Of a stretch of DNA of 31,564 bases, positions 18,115 through 26,132 are shown piece by piece (the stretch's first letter is position 1; every line of letters starts with the position of its first letter). The translations under genes were made by a program, and so were the position numbers. The DNA lies in NCBI RefSeq assembly GCF_946886695.1, contig NZ_CAMPJD010000053.1, positions 1 through 31,564 on the forward strand, written 5' to 3'. This DNA comes from an uncultured Pseudoxanthomonas sp. (GTDB taxonomy: Bacteria; Pseudomonadota; Gammaproteobacteria; Xanthomonadales; Xanthomonadaceae). Below the pieces are notes generated by a model, which made no database searches, was not told the origin of the DNA, and was given only the letters and a program-made list of their open reading frames with translations.

Positions 18115-19557
18115 TCAGTGAGAAATCGTATTGGCGGCCGAGGCGGCATGCCGTGGCACGTCGCGCAACAGGATGGCCAGGGCGGTGGTGACGCGGATTG
18201 CAGTCGGGATATGCAGGAACTCGTTTGGGCCGTGCGCGTTGGACTGGGGACCCAGCACGCCAGTCACGACGAACTGCGCGTGCGGAAAGCGCTCGCCGAG
18301 CATCGAAAGAAACGGAATGCCGCCGCCTCCCCCCATCGACGCCGACGGCGCTCCGAAGGCCCGCATCGACGCGTCTTCCACGCTGCGCTCCAGCCACGGC
18401 GATGGGGTGGGGGCCAGCCAGCCTTTCGACTGCAGCTGCGGCTGGAAAGCGACGTGCGCACCATAAGGCGAATCCGCTTCGAGCAGTGTCTTGAGCACCT
18501 CCGTCGCCGCCAGGGGATCCACGGTGGGCGGCAGGCGCAGCCCGATCTTCAGGCTCGTCGTGGGCTGCGTGACCGCGGCGGCGTGCGCCACCGCGGGCAG
18601 ACCGTCGATACCGGTGACGGCCAATTGCGGGCGCCAGGCACGGTTGAGAATCAGCTCGGTGACCTGCTCCGAGACTGGACGTACGCCCTGGGCCAGAGGC
18701 AACGACTCGTAGAAGGTGTTCCCCAATGCTTGGGCGGCCCGCTCGGCCTGCATGCGGCTATGTGCCGGGATGGGAGCATGGAAGGCCTCGGCCACCTCGC
18801 CGCTGCCCTCGCATTCCAGTCGCGAAAGCAACTGGCGTGCCACGCGAAAGCTCGACGGCACGACGCCGGACCCGTCGCCCGAGTGGATGCCTTCGTCCAG
18901 GACACGGACCGTCAGGGTGCCGGCCACCTGTCCGCGCAAGGAGGTCGTCAGCCAGAGCTGGTCGTAGTTGCCGCAGCCGGCGTCGAGTGCAACGACCAGC
19001 ACGGGCGTGCCAATGCGTTCGGCAAGGTGCGCGAAGTAGGCGGGCAGGTCCTCACTGCCGGACTCTTCACCGGCTTCGATCAGGATCGTGCAGCGCGGCA
19101 GCGCGACTCCTTGAGCATGCACAGCGCGAAGGGCGGTGATGGCACTGAAGAGGGCATAGCCATCATCGGCGCCGCCGCGTCCGTACAGTCGATCACCCTC
19201 GATCGACGGTATCCATGCCGAACGGCCATGGGTCCAACCTTCCATCGGGGGTTGCTTGTCCAGATGACCGTAGACCAGCACGGGGGCGCGCGCATCGCCA
19301 GGGATCTCGATGAAGATTACCGGCGTACGTGCTTCCAGTCGCACGATCTCGACGGTCGCGCCGGGAATGTTCCCCAATTGATCAAGTGACCAGTCAGTCA
19401 GGAGGTCGACCGCCTGGTCGATGTATCCGTTCGCCTGCCAGGCCGAGTCGAAGGCCGGTGATTCGCAGGGAATGGTCATGTAGGACATGAGCGCGGGCAT
19501 CACGTGCGAGGACCATGAGTCCTGGATGAAATTCTGTAGTGCGGGGAGATCCATCAT
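18115..19557 (-). CDS. M20 family metallopeptidase (dipeptidase/carboxypeptidase type)
   Basis: This enzyme of about 480 residues is a two-zinc M20 peptidase. VYGHLDKQPP near residue 98 holds the first His and the catalytic Asp, GRGGADDGY near 128 the bridging Asp, and IEAGEESGSED near 162 the catalytic Glu and next ligand. The dimerisation domain is inserted from about 210. A late His (SNAHGPNEFLHI) completes the site. There is no signal peptide, so it works on peptides or acylated amino acids in the cytoplasm. The start region reads GTG-ATG-ATG after AAGAGG; I use the first ATG. It faces an Lrp-type regulator across 110 bp and is co-transcribed with the GST downstream. Confidence 0.9.
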   Translation of the reverse strand: MMDLPALQNFIQDSWSSHVMPALMSYMTIPCESPAFDSAWQANGYIDQAVDLLTDWSLDQLGNIPGATVEIVRLEARTPVIFIEIPGDARAPVLVYGHLDKQPPMEGWTHGRSAWIPSIEGDRLYGRGGADDGYALFSAITALRAVHAQGVALPRCTILIEAGEESGSEDLPAYFAHLAERIGTPVLVVALDAGCGNYDQLWLTTSLRGQVAGTLTVRVLDEGIHSGDGSGVVPSSFRVARQLLSRLECEGSGEVAEAFHAPIPAHSRMQAERAAQALGNTFYESLPLAQGVRPVSEQVTELILNRAWRPQLAVTGIDGLPAVAHAAAVTQPTTSLKIGLRLPPTVDPLAATEVLKTLLEADSPYGAHVAFQPQLQSKGWLAPTPSPWLERSVEDASMRAFGAPSASMGGGGGIPFLSMLGERFPHAQFVVTGVLGPQSNAHGPNEFLHIPTAIRVTTALAILLRDVPRHAASAANTISH

Positions 19558-19667
19558 CACCTCTTGATCGGAGGTGGAGATGCTAGGGACCTATCTGCGT
19601 CGTTACGCGGCAATTCCGACCGGCTCTGTGCTTTTTTTCGGCGCAGTGCGCGGCGTATCATCGAACG

Positions 19668-20144
19668 ATGACGTTAGATCGCTTCGATCGCCAGATCCTG
19701 AATCTGCTCCAGGAGGACGCAGCCCAGACGGCTGAGCGTCTGGCCGAACAGGTCGCCTTGTCGCCGTCGGCCGTCCAACGCCGCGTTCGCCGGCTGCGTG
19801 AGTCAGGGGCGATCATCCGCGACATTTCGATCGTCGACCCCAAGCACGTGGGGCGGCCTACATCATTCATCGTCGCCGTCCAGGTAGAGCGCGAGCGTCC
19901 CGAACTGCTGGCGCAGTTCCGGACCTGGCTGGCCGGGCAAGCGCACGTCCAGCAGGCGTTCTACGTGACGGGCGAGGCCGATTTCATCCTGGTGATCACC
20001 GCGCCCGACACGGAAACCTACGACGCGTTGATGGCACGCATGGTGGGTGAGAACGCCAACGTCAAACGCTTCACCACCAATGTCGCCCTGAGCCTGGTGA
20101 AGCGTGGCCTGGCCATCCCGGTTCCTGCCGAACCGGAAGACTGA
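19668..20144 (+). CDS. Lrp/AsnC family transcriptional regulator
   Basis: This 158-residue protein starts with LDRFDRQILNLLQEDAAQTA and LSPSAVQRRVRRLRESGAI, the Lrp helix-turn-helix, and then has the RAM ligand-binding domain from about 70 (VQVERERPELL, VTGEADFILVITAPD). Such regulators bind an amino acid and control its uptake or breakdown. It lies between the divergent M20 peptidase operon and the diaminopropionate ammonia-lyase-like gene on its own strand, so it is the natural regulator of both. No clear ribosome site precedes the ATG. Confidence 0.92.
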   Translation: MTLDRFDRQILNLLQEDAAQTAERLAEQVALSPSAVQRRVRRLRESGAIIRDISIVDPKHVGRPTSFIVAVQVERERPELLAQFRTWLAGQAHVQQAFYVTGEADFILVITAPDTETYDALMARMVGENANVKRFTTNVALSLVKRGLAIPVPAEPED

Positions 20145-20273
20145 CGGGCACGTCGGAACGAACGGGTGCCCTCGCGGAATTTCCCTGCTCCTGCGCGCGC
20201 CATTGCGGGGAAACCGCAGGATCCAGTGTGTTTTCGCCCCTGATCGACCGGGGGACGTCGACATACTGGCGGC

Positions 20274-21320
20274 ATGACAACGACATCCTCTACAACATTG
20301 CAGCGCGACTGGAACCCCGGCGACCTCTGGGAGGGCTACCAGGCCACGTCGCTGCTGGAAATTCCAGAACTGGCAAAGGCTACCGGCGTGGCCAGGGTTT
20401 TCATCAAGAACGAAGCCGAGCGCCCCCTGGGGAACTTCAAGGTGCTCGGCGGCATGGTCGCAGCCTTCAAGGCAATGAAGCGCCGCGCCGACACCTACCT
20501 GACCTCGATCGGGAGCACCGTGCCCTTGCCGCATCTGGTATGTGCCAGCGACGGCAACCACGGCCTTGCCGTTGCGTCGGCGGCGCAGCGCATGGGTGTG
20601 GCTGCCACCGTCTATCTGCCTGCATGCGCGAGCCCGCTGCGAGTCGAGCGAATCCGGGCTGCGGGCGGCCGTGTCGTCCTGGTCGAGGGCACGTACGACG
20701 ACGCGGTGCTTGCCGCCCAGGCGGCCGCAGGCCATGAAGATGGGCTGCTGATCCCGGACACCACCTCGGACCCGCTGGATCCCGTGGTGCGAGACGTGAT
20801 GGCGGGCTACGGACGGATGACGGACGAGCTTGCCGTGCAACTCAAGGCTCTGAGCGATGTCCGACCGACCCACGCGTTCGTCCAGGCTGGCGTAGGTGGT
20901 TTGGCGGCGGCTGTCGCTACAGGTCTGCGTCCACGCATGGTGGAACCCGCCCGCATTGTTGTCGTCGAGCCTCGTAATGCGGCTTGCGTTGCCCAGGCAA
21001 TGGAGCAGGGTCGACCGGTACGGATAGCCGGTCCGCTCGAAACGAGCGCCGAGATGTTGTCCTGTGGCCTCGCCTCTGCCCCGGCAGTCGAGATCCTGTT
21101 GGAAAATCGTGCCCTATCGCTGCTGGTCGACGAATCGCAGCTCGAGTCAGGTCCAGTCGCATCGCTTGCCATCGCCGGACTGGCATCGACGCCTTCTGGC
21201 GCTGCGGGCCTCGCCGGCTTTCTGGTCGCCTCTACAGACGCTGGGAAGCGCGAAGAGTACGGCCTCAACGCAGGTAGCGTCGTGCTTCTGTGTAACAGCG
21301 AAGGTGCGATCGACCACTAG
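20274..21320 (+). CDS. Diaminopropionate ammonia-lyase-like PLP enzyme
   Basis: This 348-residue fold-type II pyridoxal phosphate enzyme resembles diaminopropionate ammonia-lyase, which turns 2,3-diaminopropionate into pyruvate and ammonia. The Schiff-base lysine is K56 in GNFKVLGG. SDGNHGLAVASAA at 92-104 carries the conserved Asp and Asn, and PDTTSD at 161-166 matches the second catalytic Asp region. GVGGLAAAVA is the phosphate loop. E. coli DpaL is about 398 residues; this form is shorter. Threonine/serine deaminases are the main alternative. In E. coli the gene also sits beside an M20 peptidase gene (ygeX-ygeY), as here, which supports the call. Confidence 0.78.
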   Translation: MTTTSSTTLQRDWNPGDLWEGYQATSLLEIPELAKATGVARVFIKNEAERPLGNFKVLGGMVAAFKAMKRRADTYLTSIGSTVPLPHLVCASDGNHGLAVASAAQRMGVAATVYLPACASPLRVERIRAAGGRVVLVEGTYDDAVLAAQAAAGHEDGLLIPDTTSDPLDPVVRDVMAGYGRMTDELAVQLKALSDVRPTHAFVQAGVGGLAAAVATGLRPRMVEPARIVVVEPRNAACVAQAMEQGRPVRIAGPLETSAEMLSCGLASAPAVEILLENRALSLLVDESQLESGPVASLAIAGLASTPSGAAGLAGFLVASTDAGKREEYGLNAGSVVLLCNSEGAIDH

Positions 21321-21465
21321 AGGTCTGCATGAGACTAGGGCCGGATTCGCCTTGCGAACTGGTCTGGCCTGACGGCGAGGCGTCGCTCGCGGAGCTTCAC
21401 GGCTGATTCGAGGCTAGTATTGGTGCGCGCATTTCATGCAAGCAGAAGCCTGTTGAGGAGTTGGT

Positions 21466-21825
21466 ATGGAATCGACGGTCAGACAACTGGAAGAGGCATT
21501 GCGTGGTGCGATGCTTGCGAGCGATGTGGCGGCTCTGGATTCATTGATCGCAGAGGGGCTGATCTTCGTGGGGCCCTCCGGCGACGTCTTCAGAAAGGAG
21601 GATGACCTGAGTCTTCACAGGTCTGGGCGACAGAAGTTGACAAAGGCGGAGTGGCGATCTGTCGAGGTAGTCATGCAAGGTTCGTCAGCCGTAACGCTAG
21701 TGAACGCCAGCCTCGCCGGAACGTTCGACGGCACCGAATTCTCGGGCGACTTCCAGTACTGCCGCTTCTGGGCGACCACCGATGTGGGCTGGAGAGTTGT
21801 CGGAGGGTCAGTTTTGGCTCTGTGA
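21466..21825 (+). CDS. NTF2-fold protein (DUF4440/SnoaL-like)
   Basis: This 119-residue protein has the pattern of DUF4440-type NTF2-fold proteins: an N-terminal helix pair (VRQLEEALRGAMLASDVAAL), then DSLIAEGLIFVGPSGDVFRKED and an antiparallel sheet with FQYCRFWATTDVGWRVVGG. The fold forms a cone-shaped pocket and is used for isomerases, cyclases or simple binding, so no reaction can be assigned. GAGGAG lies five bases before the ATG. Its codon bias is weaker than that of the genes to the left, and it marks the start of the less GC-rich region. Confidence 0.8.
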   Translation: MESTVRQLEEALRGAMLASDVAALDSLIAEGLIFVGPSGDVFRKEDDLSLHRSGRQKLTKAEWRSVEVVMQGSSAVTLVNASLAGTFDGTEFSGDFQYCRFWATTDVGWRVVGGSVLAL

Positions 21826-21841
21826 TCGCCAACCGCATATT

Positions 21842-21904
21842 GCTGCTTCTGGCCAGAAGCGGTCCTTCAGTTCCGATGGCCGCTATCGGCCAGGAGCGGA
21901 CATC
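21842..21904. repeat. Dispersed hairpin motif, two imperfect copies
   Basis: GCTTCTGGCCAGAAGC (21845-21860) is a perfect palindrome and GGCCGCTATCGGCC with AGGAGCGGACATC (21878-21904) a related one. The same motif, about 30 bases long, occurs at 24381-24410, 26493-26522 and 29540-29563, each at a gene boundary in this accessory region. Confidence 0.55.
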
Positions 21905-21923
21905 GGGAGATGTCCAGAAACAA

Positions 21924-21970
21924 GCCGATCCGCGAGTTAGGCTCCCTCAGAATGAACCATGAGGCTGCAG
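21924..21970 (-). repeat. Possible degenerate attC site
   Basis: CGCGAGTTAGGC, then ATGAACC and GCTGCAGC, partly match the two better attC-like sites at 24411 and 24716 in the same orientation. It lies downstream of the 298-aa gene, where a cassette site would be expected, but the outer core boxes are not convincing. The rest of the 272-bp gap shows no gene. Confidence 0.3.
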
Positions 21971-22098
21971 CGTGGCCAACATTCGTTCGACCCAAAGCAC
22001 TTTTTGATGTTGAAGCGTAGGAAGAGGATGGGAATACTTCCCCTCCTGCCCCGGCTTGCTCAAGCCCACTACACTAGATAGCCGACACAACGGTCGCC

Positions 22099-22995
22099 TC
22101 AGTCTACTTGTCGCTCCAAGGCCGTATCGAACTCGCCCATAGCCTGACCATACCAGAGCGCGTATCCACGTATAGCCACTTCCAGTGAGCGCGAATCCTC
22201 GTAGCCGCCCATTCTCGCTCTCGCGATGCTCATCTGGTCGGAAAGAAAGTAATCCACATCCTTACCGGAATCTGTGTTCCTGATCGTCAGGATCATATCC
22301 ATATGGGCTCGCCGCCAGTATGCCGTGACATCTTCCCAAGGCTGGAAATGCTGCTTGAGAGCCCTGTCATCCGCCCTCAGTACCCAGCAAAAATTGGAGT
22401 CAATGGGACGAGTGAACGTCCGTAGTCCCCGCTCCTTCTTGGCCAGCTCGAAACCGACTTCGCCGAAAGCTGACTCCGCAACTGCATTGAAAATGTCAAA
22501 CCTCAGCCCGGACATCGCACGATCCAGCAGCGAGACTTTGTTCTCACTGAACTCAGACTTGCACAGAAGCCCCTCTTCGCGATCACGTGCATCCCGCAAC
22601 CCCGGCAGGAACGGCAAGAAAAGCTCGAGCTTCCTTCCCGGAAAGTACCTTCGCAAGGCCTTATCCTTGCTCAAGCAGTCGACGGTAGGATCTGCGATAG
22701 TAGTTTCGAACAACTTCGCAAGTGCGGAGGGCGACTCGCCCTCCGCACTTGCCAGTCTTCTACGCATCACGTCACCCGCGTCGCGGAACGCTTCGAACCG
22801 CTCCGGACTTGAACGACTTTCTATCAATAAGTCATAGCTATCCTGGCCATAGACAGCGACGAGCATGCCGACCTCATATCGAACGGAGGCAAATCCACTG
22901 TCGCCAAAAAGCCTATCGGTGTTTCGACCATCAGTGTCCACCCGTGAGAGCGCCTCGCTGAGGGCACGCCTAATCTTGGGCTCTGAGACTTTCAT
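22099..22995 (-). CDS. Hypothetical protein, 298 aa, accessory region
   Basis: I do not recognise this 298-residue protein. It has no signal peptide or membrane helix and is rich in charged residues. Notable stretches are KALRRYFPGRKLELFLPFLPG around residue 115 and WEDVTAYWRRAHMDMILTIRN around 220. It contains a few scattered cysteines with no motif. The ATG at 22995 is preceded by a weak AGG; a TTG two codons earlier is less likely. Codon use is clearly less G/C-biased than in flanking genes, and the gene runs in the same direction as the cassette-like genes to its right, suggesting acquisition with them. Confidence 0.65.
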   Translation of the reverse strand: MKVSEPKIRRALSEALSRVDTDGRNTDRLFGDSGFASVRYEVGMLVAVYGQDSYDLLIESRSSPERFEAFRDAGDVMRRRLASAEGESPSALAKLFETTIADPTVDCLSKDKALRRYFPGRKLELFLPFLPGLRDARDREEGLLCKSEFSENKVSLLDRAMSGLRFDIFNAVAESAFGEVGFELAKKERGLRTFTRPIDSNFCWVLRADDRALKQHFQPWEDVTAYWRRAHMDMILTIRNTDSGKDVDYFLSDQMSIARARMGGYEDSRSLEVAIRGYALWYGQAMGEFDTALERQVD

Positions 22996-23160
22996 GCACA
23001 ACCTATTTCAAATGTCACGGGTAAGCGGGCCTGGTGTCATTGTTTGGATTGATTGGCGGGACCCACCACACTCTCGGCTTGGAAAGCTCACGCAGAAGAT
23101 CTTCCCTAAACTCGCGAGCCGTGTTTGACACTTGATCGGCCCTGCATCCAAACTCCCGAT

Positions 23161-23556
23161 TCAGCCTGGGAACTTCGGGAACTTCTCGTTGGGGTGTCTT
23201 GCCTTCCATTCCTTGTAGGCAGCCGTGCCTTCCCAGGCCGTGAAAGCACGGGGCGGACGGCCACGGCCGGTCCAAGTCTCCCCGGAATGTGGCAACCAGT
23301 ACTTTGGGGCCACTTTTTTGCTGACGGGAGCCTTCTTCGGCTTGGCCGGGCCGCTGGCACCAACGGCAGTAACGATCTCGGCCTTCTGCCTGGCAGTGAA
23401 CAGTGCCCCGTACTGGGCAAGTAGGCTCATGACCTCGGAATACGCGTCAGCTGACTGTTGCTGACGTAGCTGTACTTCCTGTTCTTCCAGCTTACGAAGT
23501 TCCTCCTCCAACTTGGCCTTAGCCGTGGCGATGGAGTCGAGGGTTGGCTTGGTCAT
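23161..23556 (-). CDS. H-NS family nucleoid-associated protein
   Basis: This 131-residue protein has the H-NS layout. Residues 5-65 are a coiled-coil oligomerisation region (KAKLEEELRKLEEQEVQLRQ). A basic linker rich in Pro and Lys (PAKPKKAPVSKKVAPK) follows at 70-85. Residues 86-131 are the C-terminal DNA-binding domain, with the minor-groove motif TWTGRGRPP. H-NS proteins bind AT-rich DNA and silence horizontally acquired genes. Its gene lies within the less GC-rich accessory block, 48 bp from the small exported protein gene upstream. It may silence the island itself or moderate the host H-NS network. Confidence 0.88.
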   Translation of the reverse strand: MTKPTLDSIATAKAKLEEELRKLEEQEVQLRQQQSADAYSEVMSLLAQYGALFTARQKAEIVTAVGASGPAKPKKAPVSKKVAPKYWLPHSGETWTGRGRPPRAFTAWEGTAAYKEWKARHPNEKFPKFPG

Positions 23557-23604
23557 TCAGTTGAAACCTCATGTTGCACGCTAACTGGGACAACCTGACT
23601 GCCG

Positions 23605-24081
23605 TCAGTTCTTCTCTCGAACGACTGGCAGGTAGGCTCGATATGTATCCTGTACCACAGGGGCAAGCTTATCTATCGTAGCGCCTTGGATGTTTTCCAG
23701 GACTGTCGGGCATACGACTGCGGGGTCATACTGCTTAAACTTGCCGAGCGCACCATCGTTGAACGTCTGTACTCGCTGTCGTATCACTTCTTGCATAGGC
23801 GCATTGAACTCAGGGTCGTCATTCAATTGCTCCATTAGGGGCTTATTCGCCTCGCTAAGTTTGACGACAAATCCCGCCCTTTCCGTCATCAACGATTCCC
23901 TTAGCTCGGGGAGCCTCTGGGAACAATGCTCAATGATTGGGTCCAGCGTGCGTGCCGGCATCGAAAGCAGGTAGCGACCAACTGTTTCGGGCTCCCCATC
24001 AAGTTTCTGTAAATCCTGTGCATGCAGGCTTCCCGTGAAGACCGCGAACGACCAACCAAGAATCGATGAGACTCGGATCAT
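23605..24081 (-). CDS. Small exported protein of unknown function, 158 aa
   Basis: I do not recognise this 158-residue protein. Residues 1-22 form a Sec signal peptide (WSFAVFTGSLHAQ, cleaved after about residue 21), so it should be periplasmic. The mature part is probably helical and contains two cysteines (in IEHCSQRLPE and AVVCPTVLEN) that could form a disulfide. GGGGTGA precedes the ATG at a normal distance. It is transcribed toward the H-NS gene. Confidence 0.65.
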   Translation of the reverse strand: MIRVSSILGWSFAVFTGSLHAQDLQKLDGEPETVGRYLLSMPARTLDPIIEHCSQRLPELRESLMTERAGFVVKLSEANKPLMEQLNDDPEFNAPMQEVIRQRVQTFNDGALGKFKQYDPAVVCPTVLENIQGATIDKLAPVVQDTYRAYLPVVREKN

Positions 24082-24156
24082 TGTTCACCCCACTTTCCCG
24101 AATTATGCCAGCAGTCCAGCTGCAGCCTGGGGTGAATCTTAGGCGGCAATGGGCCG

Positions 24157-24410
24157 CAAATGCGAAGCCGGTACTAAGCCAACTTACGCCCCAAACGTCG
24201 ATCTCGCGCTTGGACGCATATCATCCGTGTTGGCTGGAAACACCTGGAAAAACAAAGGCCCGCGTTAGCGGGCCTTGTTCGGTGTTGCGTGTAACCATCG
24301 CTTCGGAACTGCGCTGGAGGCTTTACGAATGCGTCGGTCCTTCGCCGTAGTCGGCAGGCAGACGGGGACCCCCCCCCCTTGACGGCTGCCTCCGGCCAGA
24401 TGCTGACATC
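24157..24410. repeat. Long direct repeat, copy 1 (about 254 bp)
   Basis: This stretch matches 26255-26522 nearly throughout: the start CAAATG..GAAGCCGG, ACTAAGCCAACTTACGCCCC, TTCGGAACTGCG.TGGAGGC, TTTACGAATGCG.CGGTCC, and the terminal 30-base hairpin motif GACGGC...GACATC at 24381-24410. It contains a terminator. It abuts the attC-like site at 24411. Together with 24082-24156 it forms the gap between the exported protein and cassette genes; no other gene is seen there. Confidence 0.85.
24247..24274 (-). terminator. Rho-independent terminator (minus strand), in repeat copy 1
   Basis: GGCCCGC and GCGGGCC form a seven-base stem with a TAAC loop on the minus strand, followed by TTTGTTTTT. It would end transcripts from the cassette genes on the right. 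Confidence 0.75.
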
Positions 24411-24462
24411 TACCAACGCCCGAGTTAGGCCGGGCGGCGTCGGCATGGCGGAACTGTCAGCC
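24411..24462 (-). repeat. attC-like integron recombination site A
   Basis: Read on the minus strand it runs GGCTGACAGTTCCGCCATGC, then CGACGCCGCCCGGCCTAACT, and ends CGGGCGTTGGTA. The two halves are imperfect inverted repeats, the layout of an integron attC site, with GTTGGTA standing for the GTTRRRY core. It overlaps the stop codon of the 80-aa gene, as is usual for cassettes. Confidence 0.65.
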
Positions 24463-24699
24463 AAACAGCTTGGACGTGAGCGCCAATAGCTTCTGCGAGT
24501 CGAGAGGCCCATTGCTCTCGATTTCCCTCAACAACTTGTCACGAAGGGAGTCAGCTCCCGCCACAAGGCCGCTGCCGTAAGCAGCGCTAAGAACATCAGT
24601 AAGGGCAGCGACGGCGCCTGCGCGGTCAGGCGCATTGGGCGCGTCAATGTATGCAGTGACGAAGCCCGATGCCAATTTTTCCGGAAGTGGGGGTGTCAT
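24457..24699 (-). CDS. Integron-cassette-type gene, 80-aa hypothetical protein
   Basis: I do not recognise this 80-residue protein. It is soluble, acidic and predicted to be helical (RAGAVAALTDVLSAAYGSG, LRDKLLREIESNGPLDSQKL). GGAG precedes the ATG by seven bases. The gene lies entirely between two attC-like sites in the same orientation; the interval between their core sites is about 305 bp, a normal size for a single-gene integron cassette. The stop codon lies within the attC-like site A. Cassette genes of this size are often toxin-antitoxin or unknown accessory proteins, but nothing here identifies one. Confidence 0.7.
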   Translation of the reverse strand: MTPPLPEKLASGFVTAYIDAPNAPDRAGAVAALTDVLSAAYGSGLVAGADSLRDKLLREIESNGPLDSQKLLALTSKLFG

Positions 24700-24715
24700 G
24701 GTTTCTCCGCTGTCT

Positions 24716-24776
24716 TGCTAACGCCCGAGTTGAGCCGAGCCGCGAATCGCGTTCGGATTGAATGAACTGTCAGCGC
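24716..24776 (-). repeat. attC-like integron recombination site B
   Basis: On the minus strand it runs GCGCTGACAGTTCATTCAAT, CCGAACGCGATTCGCGGCTC and GGCTCAACTCGGGCGTTAGC. This follows the aadA-type attC pattern closely (AATTCGTTCAAGCCGA...GCGGCTTAACTC...GTTAG), including the CGCGATTCGCG hairpin centre. It starts directly at the stop of the 451-aa gene. Confidence 0.78.
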
Positions 24777-26132
24777 TCAAATGTCCCAAATCTTGCCTTC
24801 TCTGACGTGCTCACTAATGTCCGGCGGGTTGCGTTTGACCGCAGGGTGGCTCGCCAGGATCAGTCTGATGAGACGAACGGCGCTGTATGAATCTATGACC
24901 AAGGAGCGCTGCTCCTTGAAGTACTTCTGGTCAAACATGTTCTCGTTGACTGCGTGAGCTGGCCTTTGTCGCAGCTTCCGAACTTTCTTGAGTGTCTGGA
25001 ACAGGAAGTCGATTGGCTCAGGATCTTGTGGGCGAAATTTTGCTCGCACCCATTCTTCTAGCATCGCTATCGTACCTTTCTGCCGGACAACTATCTTTCC
25101 ATCCGCGCGCTCTTCGTCATACTCCTTGTCAATATCAATGAAGAAGCCAGCATTGATGTTGTCCGAGAGCATTTTGTCTAACAGCAAGACAAAGGCGTTG
25201 AACTCAGAGAGAGTTGGGCGGAGCAAGAACCCAAATTCTTTGGGACGATTCTCGGCAAACGTGTGACGGAACAGCTCGGGTCGTCCGATGAGGACACACA
25301 TCTTGTTGATGACGGCAAGCTCTTCAGTAAAGGCCTCAAATATGGAAGTCTTTACACCCCAATCTCCAACAACGTTGTTTCGATAGTAGTCGGGATGAAG
25401 CCGCTGCTCGCCCTGAACCTCTTTTGCCTTCCAAATCTGCTGATGTTCGCCTGAAAGATTAGACAGATACCTGAGGAACGAGGCGGCAAATCGGTTCAAT
25501 TCAGCGTCGTAAGCGAACCCGAAAGTCTTCAAGAGGACGTGATCTTTCTTCGGGACAGCTTCAGACTGATAGAAGACATCTTTGATGCAGATGCTTCCAT
25601 TGACATCGTCGGTTTGGTAGTAGTAGCGCGGATCATTCCTGTAGAACTCTAGGACCGATAGATCGAAAGCTCGATGATCGAGCTGCCCCGTGCCCTTCGC
25701 AAGCTCGAGTGTGTATGGACGGTCTAGATAGCTGGCGACTCTCGGATCTTCGGCCAACAAGGCGCGTGACGGATAGGCGCAGCAATGACGAGAGAGCCCT
25801 TCCGAGGCGAAGAACTCGATTTGCTGTTCTTTGGTCACCCACGAGAATGCTTTGATATGCGGATTTGGATGGACATTTCCGAACCAGACTTCAATCTGCT
25901 CGTCCTCAACAAGCGTCATTAGTTCTGGCTCGAGCTCGGCCATATCAATCCCACGCTCTTTGGCGATCTTGTAGACCGGCAGGCCGTTGAAGTCGCCAGA
26001 TTCAAAGTACTGGTTGAGTACCTCTTTTATGATGGACGCTCGAATGCTCATGTCTTGCACGTCAACTAGTTCATAGCCGTATCCCTGGGCCCGGCTGCGC
26101 CACTTACTCATAGCCCACCGTTCGGTGGCCAT
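24777..26132 (-). CDS. Cassette-associated protein with HEPN-like C-terminus, 451 aa
   Basis: I do not recognise the whole of this 451-residue protein. It is soluble and has no P-loop. The N-terminal third reads like a small helical domain (SIIKEVLNQYFESGDFNGLP) followed by a mixed domain. The C-terminal 75 residues are helical and contain RQRPAH at 388-393, the R-x4-H motif of HEPN ribonuclease-like domains, followed by QKYFKEQRSLVIDSYSAVRL. HEPN domains are common in toxins and phage defence. The start is uncertain: ATG at 26132, or ATG at 26111 giving MSKWRSRAQG. The gene is flanked downstream by an attC-like site, and codon use is less GC-rich than in the core genes. Confidence 0.7.
   Translation of the reverse strand: MATERWAMSKWRSRAQGYGYELVDVQDMSIRASIIKEVLNQYFESGDFNGLPVYKIAKERGIDMAELEPELMTLVEDEQIEVWFGNVHPNPHIKAFSWVTKEQQIEFFASEGLSRHCCAYPSRALLAEDPRVASYLDRPYTLELAKGTGQLDHRAFDLSVLEFYRNDPRYYYQTDDVNGSICIKDVFYQSEAVPKKDHVLLKTFGFAYDAELNRFAASFLRYLSNLSGEHQQIWKAKEVQGEQRLHPDYYRNNVVGDWGVKTSIFEAFTEELAVINKMCVLIGRPELFRHTFAENRPKEFGFLLRPTLSEFNAFVLLLDKMLSDNINAGFFIDIDKEYDEERADGKIVVRQKGTIAMLEEWVRAKFRPQDPEPIDFLFQTLKKVRKLRQRPAHAVNENMFDQKYFKEQRSLVIDSYSAVRLIRLILASHPAVKRNPPDISEHVREGKIWDI

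Noticed and set aside
22996..23160. Small minus-strand frame 23015-23131 (GTG start, ends PPINPNNDTRPAYP)
   Set aside because: The peptide looks plausible, but there is no ribosome site and the frame is a continuation of an open frame antisense/out of phase with the H-NS gene.
23557..23604. attC site between the small exported protein and H-NS genes
   Set aside because: CAGTTAGCG resembles one core box, but the 48-bp gap lacks the paired inner boxes.
24066..24350. Plus-strand frame across repeat copy 1 and the similar frame at 26262-26477 as a protein family
   Set aside because: The two frames are similar only because the DNA is repeated; they run through a terminator hairpin and lack ribosome sites.
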